This document shows positions 9,265-18,320 of a DNA stretch of 46,410 bases, one piece after another; positions within the stretch are counted from its first letter, which is position 1, and every line of letters starts with the position of its first letter. Below the pieces are notes generated by a model, which did not search any database, was not told the origin of the DNA, and was given only the letters and a program-made list of their open reading frames with translations. The position numbers and the translations under genes are program-made. The stretch is from an uncultured Alphaproteobacteria bacterium. Its GTDB lineage: Bacteria > Pseudomonadota > Alphaproteobacteria > MPNO01 > UBA830. The stretch covers positions 1 to 46,410 of the forward strand of contig CAJWSW010000014.1 of assembly GCA_913046035.1 (NCBI GenBank). Direction: 5' to 3'.

Positions 9265-9362
9265 ATCAACTCTCCATATGCCTCCTGCACGAACTTGCGC
9301 AACATGCCTGCCTGCTCTAATTTTTTTGAATTCTTACAATTGCTGGCCAAGGAGGCAAGACA

Positions 9363-10106
9363 ATGGGCGAACGGGTTTGGGACGAATTTCTAACCGACCG
9401 GGACAAACAGGTTTTTGATGCTGCTGGCTACGCGCAACCAGCAGGCCTCGGCGAAAGGCCAGCGGTTATCGTAATCGATGTGAATTATCATTTCACAGGC
9501 GACAAAAACGAACCAATCTTGGAGTCGATCAAAAAGTGGCCTAATTCATGTGGAGAAGACGCCTGGATAGCATTGCCGCACATCAAACGACTATTAGATG
9601 CTGCTCGAACAAAGGGGCTTCCAGTCATTTACACAACTGCTGCGTATCGCGCTGATGGTTGGGACAGAGGTTCGTGGGATTGGAAAAATGCTCGGGTCGG
9701 AGACTGGGAGCCGGATGCGGAGATACGAAAGACGAACCTCGACGGAAACACAATCAATCACGAGATCGCTCCAATCCCAACAGACATCATTATTGAAAAG
9801 CTAAAACCAAGTGCTTTTCACGGCACGCCCTTGAGCTCGTTTCTGACAAACTTCAAAGCGGACTCAGTGATCGTTGTTGGAACTACGACATCAGGATGCG
9901 TCCGCGCAACCGTGCTTGATGCATTTAGCGAAAATTACCACGTCGCACTCCCGGAGGAAGGTTGTTTTGATCGGTCCCAGGCAAGCCATGCAATTAATCT
10001 TTGCGACATGAATGCTAAGTACGCTGATGTTGTAAGCACAGATAGCATCGTTGAATACATTGAAAAGCTTGAGGACGGGCTGTTCGACCTGCCAAAAGGC
10101 AAATAG
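9363..10106 (+). CDS. Isochorismatase-family cysteine hydrolase (N-carbamoylsarcosine amidase-like)
   Basis: A 247-residue cytoplasmic hydrolase with the family's catalytic triad: Asp39 in VIVIDVNYHFTG, Lys148 in KLKPSAFHGTPL and the nucleophile Cys179 in GTTTSGCVRATVLDA. The insertion of Trp-rich sequence before the Lys (GWDRGSWDWKN) and the overall length resemble N-carbamoylsarcosine amidohydrolase and maleamate amidase-like members rather than the shorter nicotinamidases. It would hydrolyse a carbamoyl or amide bond in a small compound. AAGGAGG precedes the ATG. Its neighbours (an ornithine-cyclodeaminase-like protein and two TauE exporters) suggest amino-compound turnover, but no specific substrate is supported. 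Confidence 0.82.
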   Translation: MGERVWDEFLTDRDKQVFDAAGYAQPAGLGERPAVIVIDVNYHFTGDKNEPILESIKKWPNSCGEDAWIALPHIKRLLDAARTKGLPVIYTTAAYRADGWDRGSWDWKNARVGDWEPDAEIRKTNLDGNTINHEIAPIPTDIIIEKLKPSAFHGTPLSSFLTNFKADSVIVVGTTTSGCVRATVLDAFSENYHVALPEEGCFDRSQASHAINLCDMNAKYADVVSTDSIVEYIEKLEDGLFDLPKGK

Positions 10107-10112
10107 GACACT

Positions 10113-10853
10113 TCAGACCACTGCAATAACGAGCGATAAAATCGCAATACCCCAAAGGGTATAGTTACGGAATTGGGTGTCTGACACCCTTATGAATAGG
10201 CGCATTCCTATCCAGCACGCCAGCGTAAAGGGTACGAAAAGAATACCCGCCATTAAAAGGATATCGAACGTAATCAAACCCGCAAACGCATATGATAAGA
10301 TCGCACCGATTTGAACCATAAGCCCAAATGCAAGAAAGTTCGCGCGTTGGGATGCCGCGCCTCCAGGTCCCGACATAAGATAGAGGAATACAGGGGGCCC
10401 GCCCATTGAGACGGAACCGGTCACAAGCCCCCCGAGGCCTCCGACACCGAGACGCACAGCAATCCCTCGAGGCCCACGGTAACGCCAACCAGAGAGAAGG
10501 ATTAGAGCGAGCATAATTGATGTTACGGCGACAAGTCGGCGCATCAATTCCTCCTCGATGGCGAAAAGTATCCACACACCCACTGGCGCCATAACAGATG
10601 CAGAGAGCCCAATCGGAAGCATACGTTTCCAGTCAGTGTTTGGTAGTGCGCTGGGCATTACTTGAATATTGCTTATCAGGTTTAGAAAAATGATGATTGG
10701 CACCGCCTCACGTGGTCCAATAAGAAACGCTAAAACCGGCGCGGTGATGAAATTGGCTCCCGCTCCACCATTAAATCCTCGAACTAACCCAGATGCCACA
10801 AACGCCAAGACAACTGCGGCGAATTCCCAGCCCGTAAGATTATGAAAAATCAT
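10113..10853 (-). CDS. TauE/SafE family membrane exporter
   Basis: A 246-residue polytopic protein with the TauE/SafE repeat signatures: LVRGFNGGAGANFITAP (about residues 23-39) in the first half and VTGSVSMGGPPVFLYLMSG (about 139-157) in the second. This copy and the next form a tandem pair, separated by about 100 bases; the motifs are shared but the sequences are clearly diverged. They may export the product of a nearby catabolic step, a role suggested only by position. The gene converges on the cysteine hydrolase with 6 bases between stops. Confidence 0.83.
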   Translation of the reverse strand: MIFHNLTGWEFAAVVLAFVASGLVRGFNGGAGANFITAPVLAFLIGPREAVPIIIFLNLISNIQVMPSALPNTDWKRMLPIGLSASVMAPVGVWILFAIEEELMRRLVAVTSIMLALILLSGWRYRGPRGIAVRLGVGGLGGLVTGSVSMGGPPVFLYLMSGPGGAASQRANFLAFGLMVQIGAILSYAFAGLITFDILLMAGILFVPFTLACWIGMRLFIRVSDTQFRNYTLWGIAILSLVIAVV

Positions 10854-10957
10854 AGCGCACTTTGCATATAGAAGACCGAACGTCCCATGACAGAAGAAAG
10901 ACCGTTTATAAAGGACAGATTGAATAGACTGTTTTCAGTGAGAAATACCGTCATCCA

Positions 10958-11707
10958 TTACGCAAAGAAAGTCGAAGAGCCGATCGCTAGGAGAAAAAAG
11001 AGCGCAATCCTTCGATAAATTGCTTCTGACGCCTTGCCGAACATCCTCTCACCGATCCATGTCCCCAAAACAATTGTCGGCAGCATGGGCAAGGCAACCC
11101 AAAAAACCTTCCACGTAATCAACCCGCCAACCCAATAAACAATAAGCGCAACAGCCTGTGTAAAGATAAAGTACAGAATAATCGCGGCCCGGTTGCGGGC
11201 GGAGCTCTCAGGCCCTGCAAGCAGAAAAAGGATAACTGCTGGACCACCCGCCGCCGCCACCCCCGAAATCAGGCCTCCCAACCAACCGGCGAAACCGCAT
11301 ATAAATGGCCGGATGCTGCCTCGATAACGCCATCCGGAGAGCATTATAATAGCGAAAAATATCACAACTCCGGAAATTGATCTCTTTACCAATTCTTGAT
11401 CCACCACGACCAACAACCAGCCGCCAATTATGATACCAAACACCCCGCCAACGGATAGCGGTATTACAGTGGGCCAGCTCACGTCCCGAAAAGCTTTTGG
11501 AGCCAGCTGCACGCTTGTCGCCATCATTAAGAAAAGAATAGCCGGGATTGCTGCCCTGGGTCCCACAATAACCGCAAGAATTGGAGCGATAGTTAGGGCC
11601 GCCCCAAAACCCGAAAACCCTCGCATTAAGCCGGCGACAAAGGCCGTACCGGCTACAAGAAGCGTGTGGGACGTCGAAAGTTCATAGTTTACCTGAAGCC
11701 ACTCCAC
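10958..11707 (-). CDS. TauE/SafE family membrane exporter, second of a tandem pair
   Basis: Polytopic membrane protein with LMRGFSGFGAALTIAP in the first repeat and ISGVAAAGGPAVILFLLAG in the second, the TauE/SafE pattern. The open frame runs back to 11791, but its first 28 residues are hydrophilic, overlap the upstream gene and lack family resemblance. I therefore place the start at the GTG at 11707, giving 249 residues. That GTG lies 2 bases after the stop of the ornithine-cyclodeaminase-like gene, which implies translational coupling and a shared operon. The transported anion is unknown. Confidence 0.82.
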   Translation of the reverse strand: MEWLQVNYELSTSHTLLVAGTAFVAGLMRGFSGFGAALTIAPILAVIVGPRAAIPAILFLMMATSVQLAPKAFRDVSWPTVIPLSVGGVFGIIIGGWLLVVVDQELVKRSISGVVIFFAIIMLSGWRYRGSIRPFICGFAGWLGGLISGVAAAGGPAVILFLLAGPESSARNRAAIILYFIFTQAVALIVYWVGGLITWKVFWVALPMLPTIVLGTWIGERMFGKASEAIYRRIALFFLLAIGSSTFFA

Positions 11708-11709
11708 GG

Positions 11710-12768
11710 TTAAGCGAGATCGATCTCGGTACCTCTGCCCTCCTCGACGGCGCGGCGATATGCCGTCATCGCCATCGCCATCTCGGAGCAACCTGTTCCA
11801 TTGTTATTTTTATGGTAGGTAATCTGGTCAGTTGAAGTTCTTCCAGGATGTTTGCCAGTAGAGAAATCGCCCAGTTCGAAAACCTCGTCGATACCGATAA
11901 GCCCCCGCTCTATAGGGCCAAACAAATCCCCCTGCTCCTCTGAAACCATGGACTCTTTTAGGTTAGTCACAATTACATCAGCTTTAACAGCGGTTGCATC
12001 ATCGATTTCTCGCCGTGCTTTTTTTAGAAACCCACCCTGAACTAATTGTTTATTACTGCCAATAATACCAGTCACATGCTGGCCGGGCACCAACCGAGTG
12101 CCATCGAATAGTTCGATGTTTGTGTTAGTAGCACAGATTACTACATCGACGCTGTCTAGCAGAGGTTCAGGTGTTTTGAGCGGTTCGATTTCAACGTCGA
12201 ATTTTTTTGAATAAGTATTGGCAAAATTTATACGATTTTCATCACTTCGACTGAAGACCTTAACGTGTTTGATATTAGGCCGCTCGGTAATTAATGCCAG
12301 AAGCTGGTTGGCTGCCTGCCCCCCGGATCCAAAGAGGCCTGCGGTTGAAGCGTCTTTACGCACAAGATGACGGAACCCTACACCACTAGTAGCCGCTGTT
12401 CGAAAAGCCATCAGACTTGAAGGACCTATCGATTTTTCGTCAATTTCTCCAAACATGACGGCAAGCAACCGCCCGGTCGTAGAGTCGTGCAAAACGTGAA
12501 CGGGTAACTCGCGATGATCGTAGTGCTGGTTGTCTCCATCCTGCACGACTAATTCCGCTCGGACCTGGGCTCCCATTACACCAAGTTGATGCACGCCACC
12601 GGGAAAATTTGAAACTCGAACCCCCGCAGGCGAATGAACTCGGCGCCGTGGGCCGTTTATAACTGGGTATTCGGTTGATTCCCTATAACCCTGCTCGACC
12701 GCATCTATCGCTTCTCGCATGGAGACCAAGCCTTGTAATTCTCTCGGCTTTAAAATTAACACACCCAT
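11710..12768 (-). CDS. Ornithine cyclodeaminase / mu-crystallin family protein
   Basis: A 352-residue NAD(P)-binding protein. The N-terminal domain contains MREAIDAVEQGYRE (about 18-31). The Rossmann motif reads GLFGSGGQAANQLLAL (about 144-159), followed by VFSRS and VVICATNT. The family includes ornithine cyclodeaminase, alanine dehydrogenase (archaeal type), ketimine reductase and lysine cyclodeaminase, so the reaction is probably amino/imino chemistry on a small substrate; which one is not visible. Its stop codon is 2 bases from the start of a TauE exporter, so an exporter-coupled role is plausible. The ATG follows an AGGAGG-like sequence. Confidence 0.85.
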   Translation of the reverse strand: MGVLILKPRELQGLVSMREAIDAVEQGYRESTEYPVINGPRRRVHSPAGVRVSNFPGGVHQLGVMGAQVRAELVVQDGDNQHYDHRELPVHVLHDSTTGRLLAVMFGEIDEKSIGPSSLMAFRTAATSGVGFRHLVRKDASTAGLFGSGGQAANQLLALITERPNIKHVKVFSRSDENRINFANTYSKKFDVEIEPLKTPEPLLDSVDVVICATNTNIELFDGTRLVPGQHVTGIIGSNKQLVQGGFLKKARREIDDATAVKADVIVTNLKESMVSEEQGDLFGPIERGLIGIDEVFELGDFSTGKHPGRTSTDQITYHKNNNGTGCSEMAMAMTAYRRAVEEGRGTEIDLA

Positions 12769-12874
12769 ATACCCCTCCTTATATTTGACAAATAATGGAT
12801 GGTAATCCGTCAGTGGTCCAATTTACAAAGCTACAATTGACTTGGGGGAATTGAAAATTGAAGTAAAGGGCTCC

Positions 12875-12889
12875 GATGGTCGTACCATC
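12875..12889 (-). terminator. Hairpin after the ABC operon (weak terminator candidate)
   Basis: GATGGT (12875-12880) and ACCATC (12884-12889) form a perfect 6-base stem with a 3-base loop, about 50 bases beyond the stop of the last gene of the ABC operon. No T-run follows in that direction, so intrinsic termination is uncertain. Confidence 0.25.
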
Positions 12890-12940
12890 CTATGATTCTG
12901 CCGAGTTAGGCTAGTCAGCGACGCTGCGTAGTGAGGACTC

Positions 12941-13993
12941 TTATTTTTTGGATTTGACGAGATACTCGTCAACAGGGAACGTCAATTTTTCTGAATCACC
13001 ATCAGTGAGCTTATAGCTCCAATTAGCCGTACGTTGATTTATTTCTTTGGCTATTTGAGATGCCGTGTTTTTCTTCGCCTCATCCGTCACCCCTTCGTCT
13101 ATTTTTGCCGAGAACCTACCCCAGAATTCTCCATCTACCTTTGCAGTCTGGATTGTTACTCTGACGCCACTCCAAGTGGAATAGTGAGCAGTCCATTGCT
13201 TGTCTGGCCACTTCTGTTGATCAGCTTTTTTTACGTCGTCAAACATCATTCGCCACATGACACCACCGAGAGGGTTTAACTCATCGGAATTCTTTAGCTT
13301 GCGGCCGACGGGTACACTATCAAGAACGAAATTTTTATCCGTCTCAGCCATTTTTGAGATTGAGAATGTGTGCCCATCGGGATGAGTGATCGTCGCTCTT
13401 TGCACCTTCTCTTGACCATAATCCACAATAGTCCGTGCCATCCAGTTGCTCGGCTCTTCTCCGAGATCCACCTTGCCACGGGCAAGCCACGTTTCTTTGT
13501 CTCCTGTTCGACGGATATAAGTGCCTGCACCGCCGGAGCCAAACAAGTTTGGGCTGAGTTTTCCAATGACCGCCGATGCAAGAATGCTGCCATCTTGTTT
13601 TTTCAGCACGACGAAGCGACCTTTAGACTCGGGGCTGTTTGGCATCGCTACTTCCAAGCGTTCGTAGCGTTCCGGGTCGCTGGTTTTCTGCTCAATCAAT
13701 TTGAACTGGGAAAGCGATACTATCGCAGATTTCACCTTCTCAAATTCGACCCTATAACCATCTTTTTGGTCCATCCCCCATTCATCTCCATCGCGTGAAA
13801 TAGAAAACGATCCTTTAGAATTTTTGAATTCTATTTTTGCGACGTCATTTACAGCCGCCAATAGTTTGGGGAATGCGGCCTCAGTTCCTGCCGTAAGAGA
13901 GATTTTATCGGATTGGGTAGACACCGCGAACACCGCTGCGACTACGGACGCCGCCGTTATGCCGGCAAATCCAAAAAATGTGCTAGGCTTCAT
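12941..13993 (-). CDS. DUF4340 domain protein of an ABC-type operon
   Basis: A 350-residue protein with a single N-terminal hydrophobic segment (about 7-24) followed by a soluble, mostly beta-strand region, so it is likely anchored with the bulk in the periplasm. The segments AKIEFKNSKGSFSISRDGDEWGM and YERLEVAMPNSPESKGRFVVLKK match the DUF4340 pattern of repeated short strand motifs. DUF4340 proteins accompany GldF/GldG-type ABC genes in many bacteria, as here. The gene starts 20 bases after the GldG-like stop. The molecular function is not established. Confidence 0.8.
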   Translation of the reverse strand: MKPSTFFGFAGITAASVVAAVFAVSTQSDKISLTAGTEAAFPKLLAAVNDVAKIEFKNSKGSFSISRDGDEWGMDQKDGYRVEFEKVKSAIVSLSQFKLIEQKTSDPERYERLEVAMPNSPESKGRFVVLKKQDGSILASAVIGKLSPNLFGSGGAGTYIRRTGDKETWLARGKVDLGEEPSNWMARTIVDYGQEKVQRATITHPDGHTFSISKMAETDKNFVLDSVPVGRKLKNSDELNPLGGVMWRMMFDDVKKADQQKWPDKQWTAHYSTWSGVRVTIQTAKVDGEFWGRFSAKIDEGVTDEAKKNTASQIAKEINQRTANWSYKLTDGDSEKLTFPVDEYLVKSKK

Positions 13994-14013
13994 TTATCGG
14001 TCCCTCTGCAAAT

Positions 14014-15939
14014 TCAACCTGCCGCGCGGCCGCGTTTCCTATTTCTTAAAACTAACGCCACAACTATTGCCACCAAGGTAACTCCAATAGGCATGGCAGC
14101 GATATTTATAAATTTAAGTTGTGAATCCAGGTTATCGATATCGCGTCGAAGATCGAGCTGCACCCGGCGAAGCTCGCGACGAATTTCCATAACACGGGCA
14201 CGGAACTTATCAATTTCCGCCTGCTGCTCAGGCGATAATACTGCTGCCCCTTTTGCGCGCTTGTTTGTTTGAAGTTCTTGTATTTTCTTCTCGACTTCTT
14301 CGAGCTCTCCGACCAGGCTGCGCTCCTTCGCCCTAAATTTATTTTCAGCCTCATTCTGGATTTTCTGAACCAGTTCAAACGGGCGAGCCGATAGGCCTCG
14401 GCTACGTAAGTTGATCAGGGAGCTCGTCCCCGAAAGATTATCCGCTGCGTTTACGATGAAGTCAGCGTTATTTGCGGTGGGCACAATTACCTTCTGCCCG
14501 AATAGGTCTTGCGTCTGCACCCAAAAAAGATCGGCCATAAAATCCGTATCGGCAACGACAATCACATTTAGCGGTTTTTCGGATTCGGAAAGGTGGGATT
14601 TTTTCTTTTCTGTTCCCTTTTTATCTTCTCGATCCTTTTCTTTTCCGCCTTTAGGCCTGCCGTTTGGAAAGGCGGTTTTTACATTGCCGCTTAAACGCGC
14701 TGCAAGAATATATCTCTGGTTCTTGGGTTTGAACTCCTTCAAGATCTCTGCTGGCTTAGGGTTACGACGCACCATCATGGCGTCAAAAGGGCCTGAGGCC
14801 TCCGTCGAGGTAATGAGTGGCTCAACCGTTATTGCAGCGCCTTTATTGACTTCAATAAATCCGGGTGTCCCGAAATTAACGAGGCGCAGTTGAGAGGTTG
14901 TCACGTCGGAAGAATTAATGTTTTCAGGACCATAAGAAGTCCACGCCACGTATCGCGTTATAATAGGGCGACCAAAGGGGTCTACCCCAGCCTGCACCCG
15001 TTGCCCTGCTTTTAAATCTCCCAATACCTTGTCTCGGTCAAATTTGATGCCCCACGACTTAAACAATCTTGGCATATGCGACCCTAAACCAGCCGGAAGG
15101 CGCAGTGCCTGATTGCTGCGTCCGCCCTCTTCAGCGTACGGATCAACGAAGACCATCAACTTTCCGCCGCGCAGCACATACTGATCGATCGCATATAGCG
15201 ACGCGTCGCTCAGACCGAAGGGGTGAACGATCATCAATAGGTCAATATCGTCAGTGATCTTTGGGGTTAGCCCTTGCGCTCGAACCTCGAAGAATTGTCG
15301 AAGCTGATCAATCAAAGCCCAAGGCTTGTATTGCTTTAGCGGATCAGAATCGATGGGAAGGCCGGAAACAAGCGCGATGACTTTTTTCTTTGGGTTCGCG
15401 AGATTGTTTATCATCCGCGTCAAATCGTACTCAAGAAACTGTTCACGCTGCGGCGTAAGAAAGGGTATCACGTCCTTATCATCAGTCGTATTCGTAGCTG
15501 CAACGCCAAAGTATCCAAGGTCTCCGGCTTCCGAAATCGGAACACCACTTAGCCCAAATCCCACGGCCCGATCTTCGTCCGGAGAAAATGGTTCCGGGTC
15601 TACAAGCTCAAGTTTAAGAACCCCTTTAGATAGAGAGACGTAGCGTTCCAACAGTTCTTGGACACGTTCGCCATAGGCAGTGAGACCAGGTGTGGTCTCA
15701 GTCAGCTGGCGTGTTGAAAAAAACCTAATGGTAATGGGCTCTTTTACCGCCTCAAGCGTCTCTTTTGTACCGTCGGATAGAGTGTACAGCGCCTTTTCGG
15801 TCAGATCGAACTGGACGCCCTTAATCACGGACTCGGATAAGACATTGATTGACAGGAATAATATTACCGCTAGTCCAAGGGAAGTAATGCCGAGCACGCG
15901 GCTGTCTTTGATCGGTGAAGTTTTGGGATTATCCGTCAT
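14014..15939 (-). CDS. GldG-like ABC transporter auxiliary protein
   Basis: A 641-residue protein of the COG3225 type (GldG-like). A transmembrane segment lies near residues 17-36, followed by the family start FDLTEKALYTLSDGTKETL. A large extracytoplasmic domain with ELVDPEPFS and MVFVDPYAEEGG follows. Residues about 545-612 form a long charged helix with heptad character, probably a coiled-coil. A second membrane segment lies at about 613-633, ending in RNRKRG. In Bacteroidetes GldG is needed for gliding; in proteobacteria the same gene set occurs without gliding and its substrate is unknown. It is 9 bases after the permease stop. Confidence 0.85.
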   Translation of the reverse strand: MTDNPKTSPIKDSRVLGITSLGLAVILFLSINVLSESVIKGVQFDLTEKALYTLSDGTKETLEAVKEPITIRFFSTRQLTETTPGLTAYGERVQELLERYVSLSKGVLKLELVDPEPFSPDEDRAVGFGLSGVPISEAGDLGYFGVAATNTTDDKDVIPFLTPQREQFLEYDLTRMINNLANPKKKVIALVSGLPIDSDPLKQYKPWALIDQLRQFFEVRAQGLTPKITDDIDLLMIVHPFGLSDASLYAIDQYVLRGGKLMVFVDPYAEEGGRSNQALRLPAGLGSHMPRLFKSWGIKFDRDKVLGDLKAGQRVQAGVDPFGRPIITRYVAWTSYGPENINSSDVTTSQLRLVNFGTPGFIEVNKGAAITVEPLITSTEASGPFDAMMVRRNPKPAEILKEFKPKNQRYILAARLSGNVKTAFPNGRPKGGKEKDREDKKGTEKKKSHLSESEKPLNVIVVADTDFMADLFWVQTQDLFGQKVIVPTANNADFIVNAADNLSGTSSLINLRSRGLSARPFELVQKIQNEAENKFRAKERSLVGELEEVEKKIQELQTNKRAKGAAVLSPEQQAEIDKFRARVMEIRRELRRVQLDLRRDIDNLDSQLKFINIAAMPIGVTLVAIVVALVLRNRKRGRAAG

Positions 15940-15948
15940 GACAATATT

Positions 15949-16683
15949 TCAAGACCCCTTCTTCAAATCTACAACGATGGCATTAGCAAATAAAAAGACA
16001 CATATGACTGATAACAGATAAATAAAATCCCTCAGATCGAAGACACCTTTGGTAATGGCATCGAAGTGGGTCAAGAAACTTAATGATGCGACGAGATCGA
16101 CAACAAATGGACTAGCCCAGCCCCTAAATGCGGATTGAACAGGCTCGAGGCCGCTCATCATGAATAAAAAACACGCGGCAGCTGCGATAACAAATGCGAT
16201 CACCTGATTTCGGGTAAGCGCCGAGACAAAACTCCCAATTGATAGAAAAGCGCCAGCCATCAGAAAGCTTCCAACATAACCGGCAAAAATTACGCCGTTA
16301 TCCGGCGAACCAAGGTAATTTACTGTAATCCAAATCGGAAACGTCAGAACCAACGCGATAGCTGTAAAGATCCAGGCTGCGAAGAACTTACCCAAAACAG
16401 CCTGAATTGTGGACACAGGAAGTGTCATCAATAGCTCTATAGTGCCAGACTTCCGTTCTTCCGCCCACAATCGCATGCCTACAGCGGGGATCAGAAAGAG
16501 GTAAAGCCAAGGATGGAAGGAAAAGAATGACGCCAAATCTGCCTGCCCACGCTGGAAAAAACCCCCAAAATAGAATGTTGTAGCACCCGCTAACGCCAAA
16601 AATATAACGATAAAAACGTAAGCTAAAGGTGTCGAAAAATAAGCATTCAGTTCACGCCTCGAGATTGCAAGAGTAGTGTTCAT
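15949..16683 (-). CDS. ABC-2 type permease (GldF-like)
   Basis: A 244-residue inner-membrane permease with about six hydrophobic segments. It begins with a cytoplasmic elbow helix (LAISRRELNAYFSTPLAYV), typical of ABC-2 and GldF permeases, and has the conserved WAEERKSGTIELLMTLPVS loop (about 68-86) that contacts the ATPase. The start overlaps the ATPase stop by 4 bases (ATGA), so the two subunits are translationally coupled. Length and neighbours match GldF. Confidence 0.87.
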   Translation of the reverse strand: MNTTLAISRRELNAYFSTPLAYVFIVIFLALAGATTFYFGGFFQRGQADLASFFSFHPWLYLFLIPAVGMRLWAEERKSGTIELLMTLPVSTIQAVLGKFFAAWIFTAIALVLTFPIWITVNYLGSPDNGVIFAGYVGSFLMAGAFLSIGSFVSALTRNQVIAFVIAAAACFLFMMSGLEPVQSAFRGWASPFVVDLVASLSFLTHFDAITKGVFDLRDFIYLLSVICVFLFANAIVVDLKKGS

Positions 16684-17633
16684 TGCGCATCCCCCTCGCT
16701 GGTTATCTGACGGAAAACATCATCTAATCGACCACGTTCAACATAGATCTGTTCTGCTGGAATATTGTTCTCCACAAGCTGCAGATTGACAGCCTCAACA
16801 ATTTCGGAACCATCCATCGGCACTACCAAAACCTGCGTCACGTCGTCTACAACGGGGCCTAGTTCAACTCCGGATACATGTTCTATTCGCTCAACAGCGC
16901 TCTTCAGCTGATCAACACGATCAGTCTTCAAATGGACAGAAACAGAATTGTAGTATCTTGAGCGACGTTCGAGATCAGCCGGCGTTCCATCAGCGACCTT
17001 CGCACCCCTCGCGATGACTACTGCCCGATTGCATACCGCATCGACTTCCTCCAATAGATGCGTAGAAATCACGATCGCTTTATCCTTCGACATTTCGCCG
17101 ATAAGTTCGCGCACTTGAAATTTCTGATTTGGGTCAAGCCCATCGGTGGGCTCGTCGAGGATCAAAACGTCTGGATCATGTAAAATTGCCTGTGCGAGAC
17201 CGACGCGTCGTTTAAATCCTTTAGACAACGTGCCGATTTGTTGATTGTAGACCTCATCAAGCTGCAGCTTGGCTACGGCGTTATCGATTGCCGAGCGCCG
17301 ATCCGAGCCGGCAAGCCCCCGGACATTTGCCACGAAACCAAGCAATCCTGCCGGCGTCATATCCTCATATAGCGGCGCTCCTTCGGGGAGATATCCAATG
17401 TGGCGTTTTACGGCAATAGGGTCACGAGTAACATCATCTCCGCAAACAACAGCAGTGCCCGAGGTTGGGGAGAGGAATCCGGTAACCATTTTCATTGTTG
17501 TAGACTTGCCCGCCCCGTTAGGGCCCAGAAAACCCAACACTTCGCCGCTTTCAACAGAGAAGCTTACATTATTTACTGCGATGAACTGACCAAACTGCCT
17601 AGTCAGGCCTTTAATTTCGAGCATCGTGCTCAT
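16680..17633 (-). CDS. ABC transporter ATPase (GldA-like)
   Basis: A 317-residue nucleotide-binding subunit. The Walker A motif GPNGAGKST is at residues 37-45, the signature LSKGFKRRVGLAQ at 136-148, Walker B VLILDEP at 156-162, and the D-loop and H-loop (STHLLEEVD) follow. The last 90 residues form the regulatory extension usual in GldA/CcmA-like ATPases. It is the first gene of a four-gene operon: ATPase, permease, GldG-like, DUF4340. No clear terminator separates it from the hsp20 gene about 230 bases upstream. Confidence 0.92.
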   Translation of the reverse strand: MSTMLEIKGLTRQFGQFIAVNNVSFSVESGEVLGFLGPNGAGKSTTMKMVTGFLSPTSGTAVVCGDDVTRDPIAVKRHIGYLPEGAPLYEDMTPAGLLGFVANVRGLAGSDRRSAIDNAVAKLQLDEVYNQQIGTLSKGFKRRVGLAQAILHDPDVLILDEPTDGLDPNQKFQVRELIGEMSKDKAIVISTHLLEEVDAVCNRAVVIARGAKVADGTPADLERRSRYYNSVSVHLKTDRVDQLKSAVERIEHVSGVELGPVVDDVTQVLVVPMDGSEIVEAVNLQLVENNIPAEQIYVERGRLDDVFRQITSEGDAQ

Positions 17634-17861
17634 AGTCGTTCAAACCTCCCGGATATACAGACGCTGTGGTTTTTAAGCATCGCCGAAAAAACATCTCTTT
17701 CTTAACGGTAAAAACCCAAACCGCGAGCGGTTAAAGCGTCACACGTATTTATTAAACCTCGGTTGTCGCCATTAAAATCCGATGGTCGTTTGACCAATAA
17801 ACCATAGACACGGTTGTACCGCGCGGCCCTGAAAAGGACCGAGCGATACATTGTCATTACT

Positions 17862-18320
17862 TTACGCCGCTCTGGACGTCTCACCCTCTATCACAGTTTT
17901 ACTTGACTGAATGCGGATCTTCCGTGGTTTCATAGCCTCTGGGATTTCGCGGATTAGATCGACCCGCAAAAGCCCGTCGGCCAGGTCGGCAGCCTTCACT
18001 TCGACATGATCGGCGAGCTGGAAACGGCGCTCAAAAGCGCGTCTCGCAATACCACGGTGAAGAAAATGATTATCTTGTTCCTCAGTGGTCCCCTTTCCAA
18101 CGATAAGCAGCTGGCCATCACGGACTTCAACATCGAGATCGGCGGAACTAAATCCCGCCACGGCAACGGTAATTTGGTACACGTCTTCGCCGATTTTTTC
18201 TATGTTGTAGGGTGGATAACTGTCTGCGCCGCCGTTTTTTTGGGCAGCATCTAAAACAGTCATGAGGCGGTCAAAGCCTACTGCGGAGCGGTAAAGCGGG
18301 GAAAAATCGAAAGTTCTCAT
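17862..18320 (-). CDS. Small heat shock protein, Hsp20 / IbpA type
   Basis: A 152-residue alpha-crystallin-type chaperone that would hold unfolding proteins in large oligomers in the cytoplasm. It opens with the IbpA-like MRTFDFSPLYRSAVGFDRL. The crystallin domain runs from about PPYNIEKIGEDVYQITVAVAGF to DGLLRVDLIREIPE, where IPE is the usual C-terminal pairing site. The N-terminal phenylalanine and arginine features match alphaproteobacterial class A proteins. The ribosome site AGGAGG lies 9 bases upstream of the ATG in a leader that may be temperature-sensitive. Confidence 0.92.
   Translation of the reverse strand: MRTFDFSPLYRSAVGFDRLMTVLDAAQKNGGADSYPPYNIEKIGEDVYQITVAVAGFSSADLDVEVRDGQLLIVGKGTTEEQDNHFLHRGIARRAFERRFQLADHVEVKAADLADGLLRVDLIREIPEAMKPRKIRIQSSKTVIEGETSRAA

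Noticed and set aside
11708-11791. N-terminal extension of the second tandem TauE protein
   Set aside because: The added residues are charged, overlap the coding end of the upstream gene and are absent from the family pattern; the GTG at 11707 fits better.
17702-17884. 60-codon minus-strand frame after hsp20
   Set aside because: It overlaps the end of hsp20, lacks a ribosome site at any start and shows no recognisable motif; I left it out.
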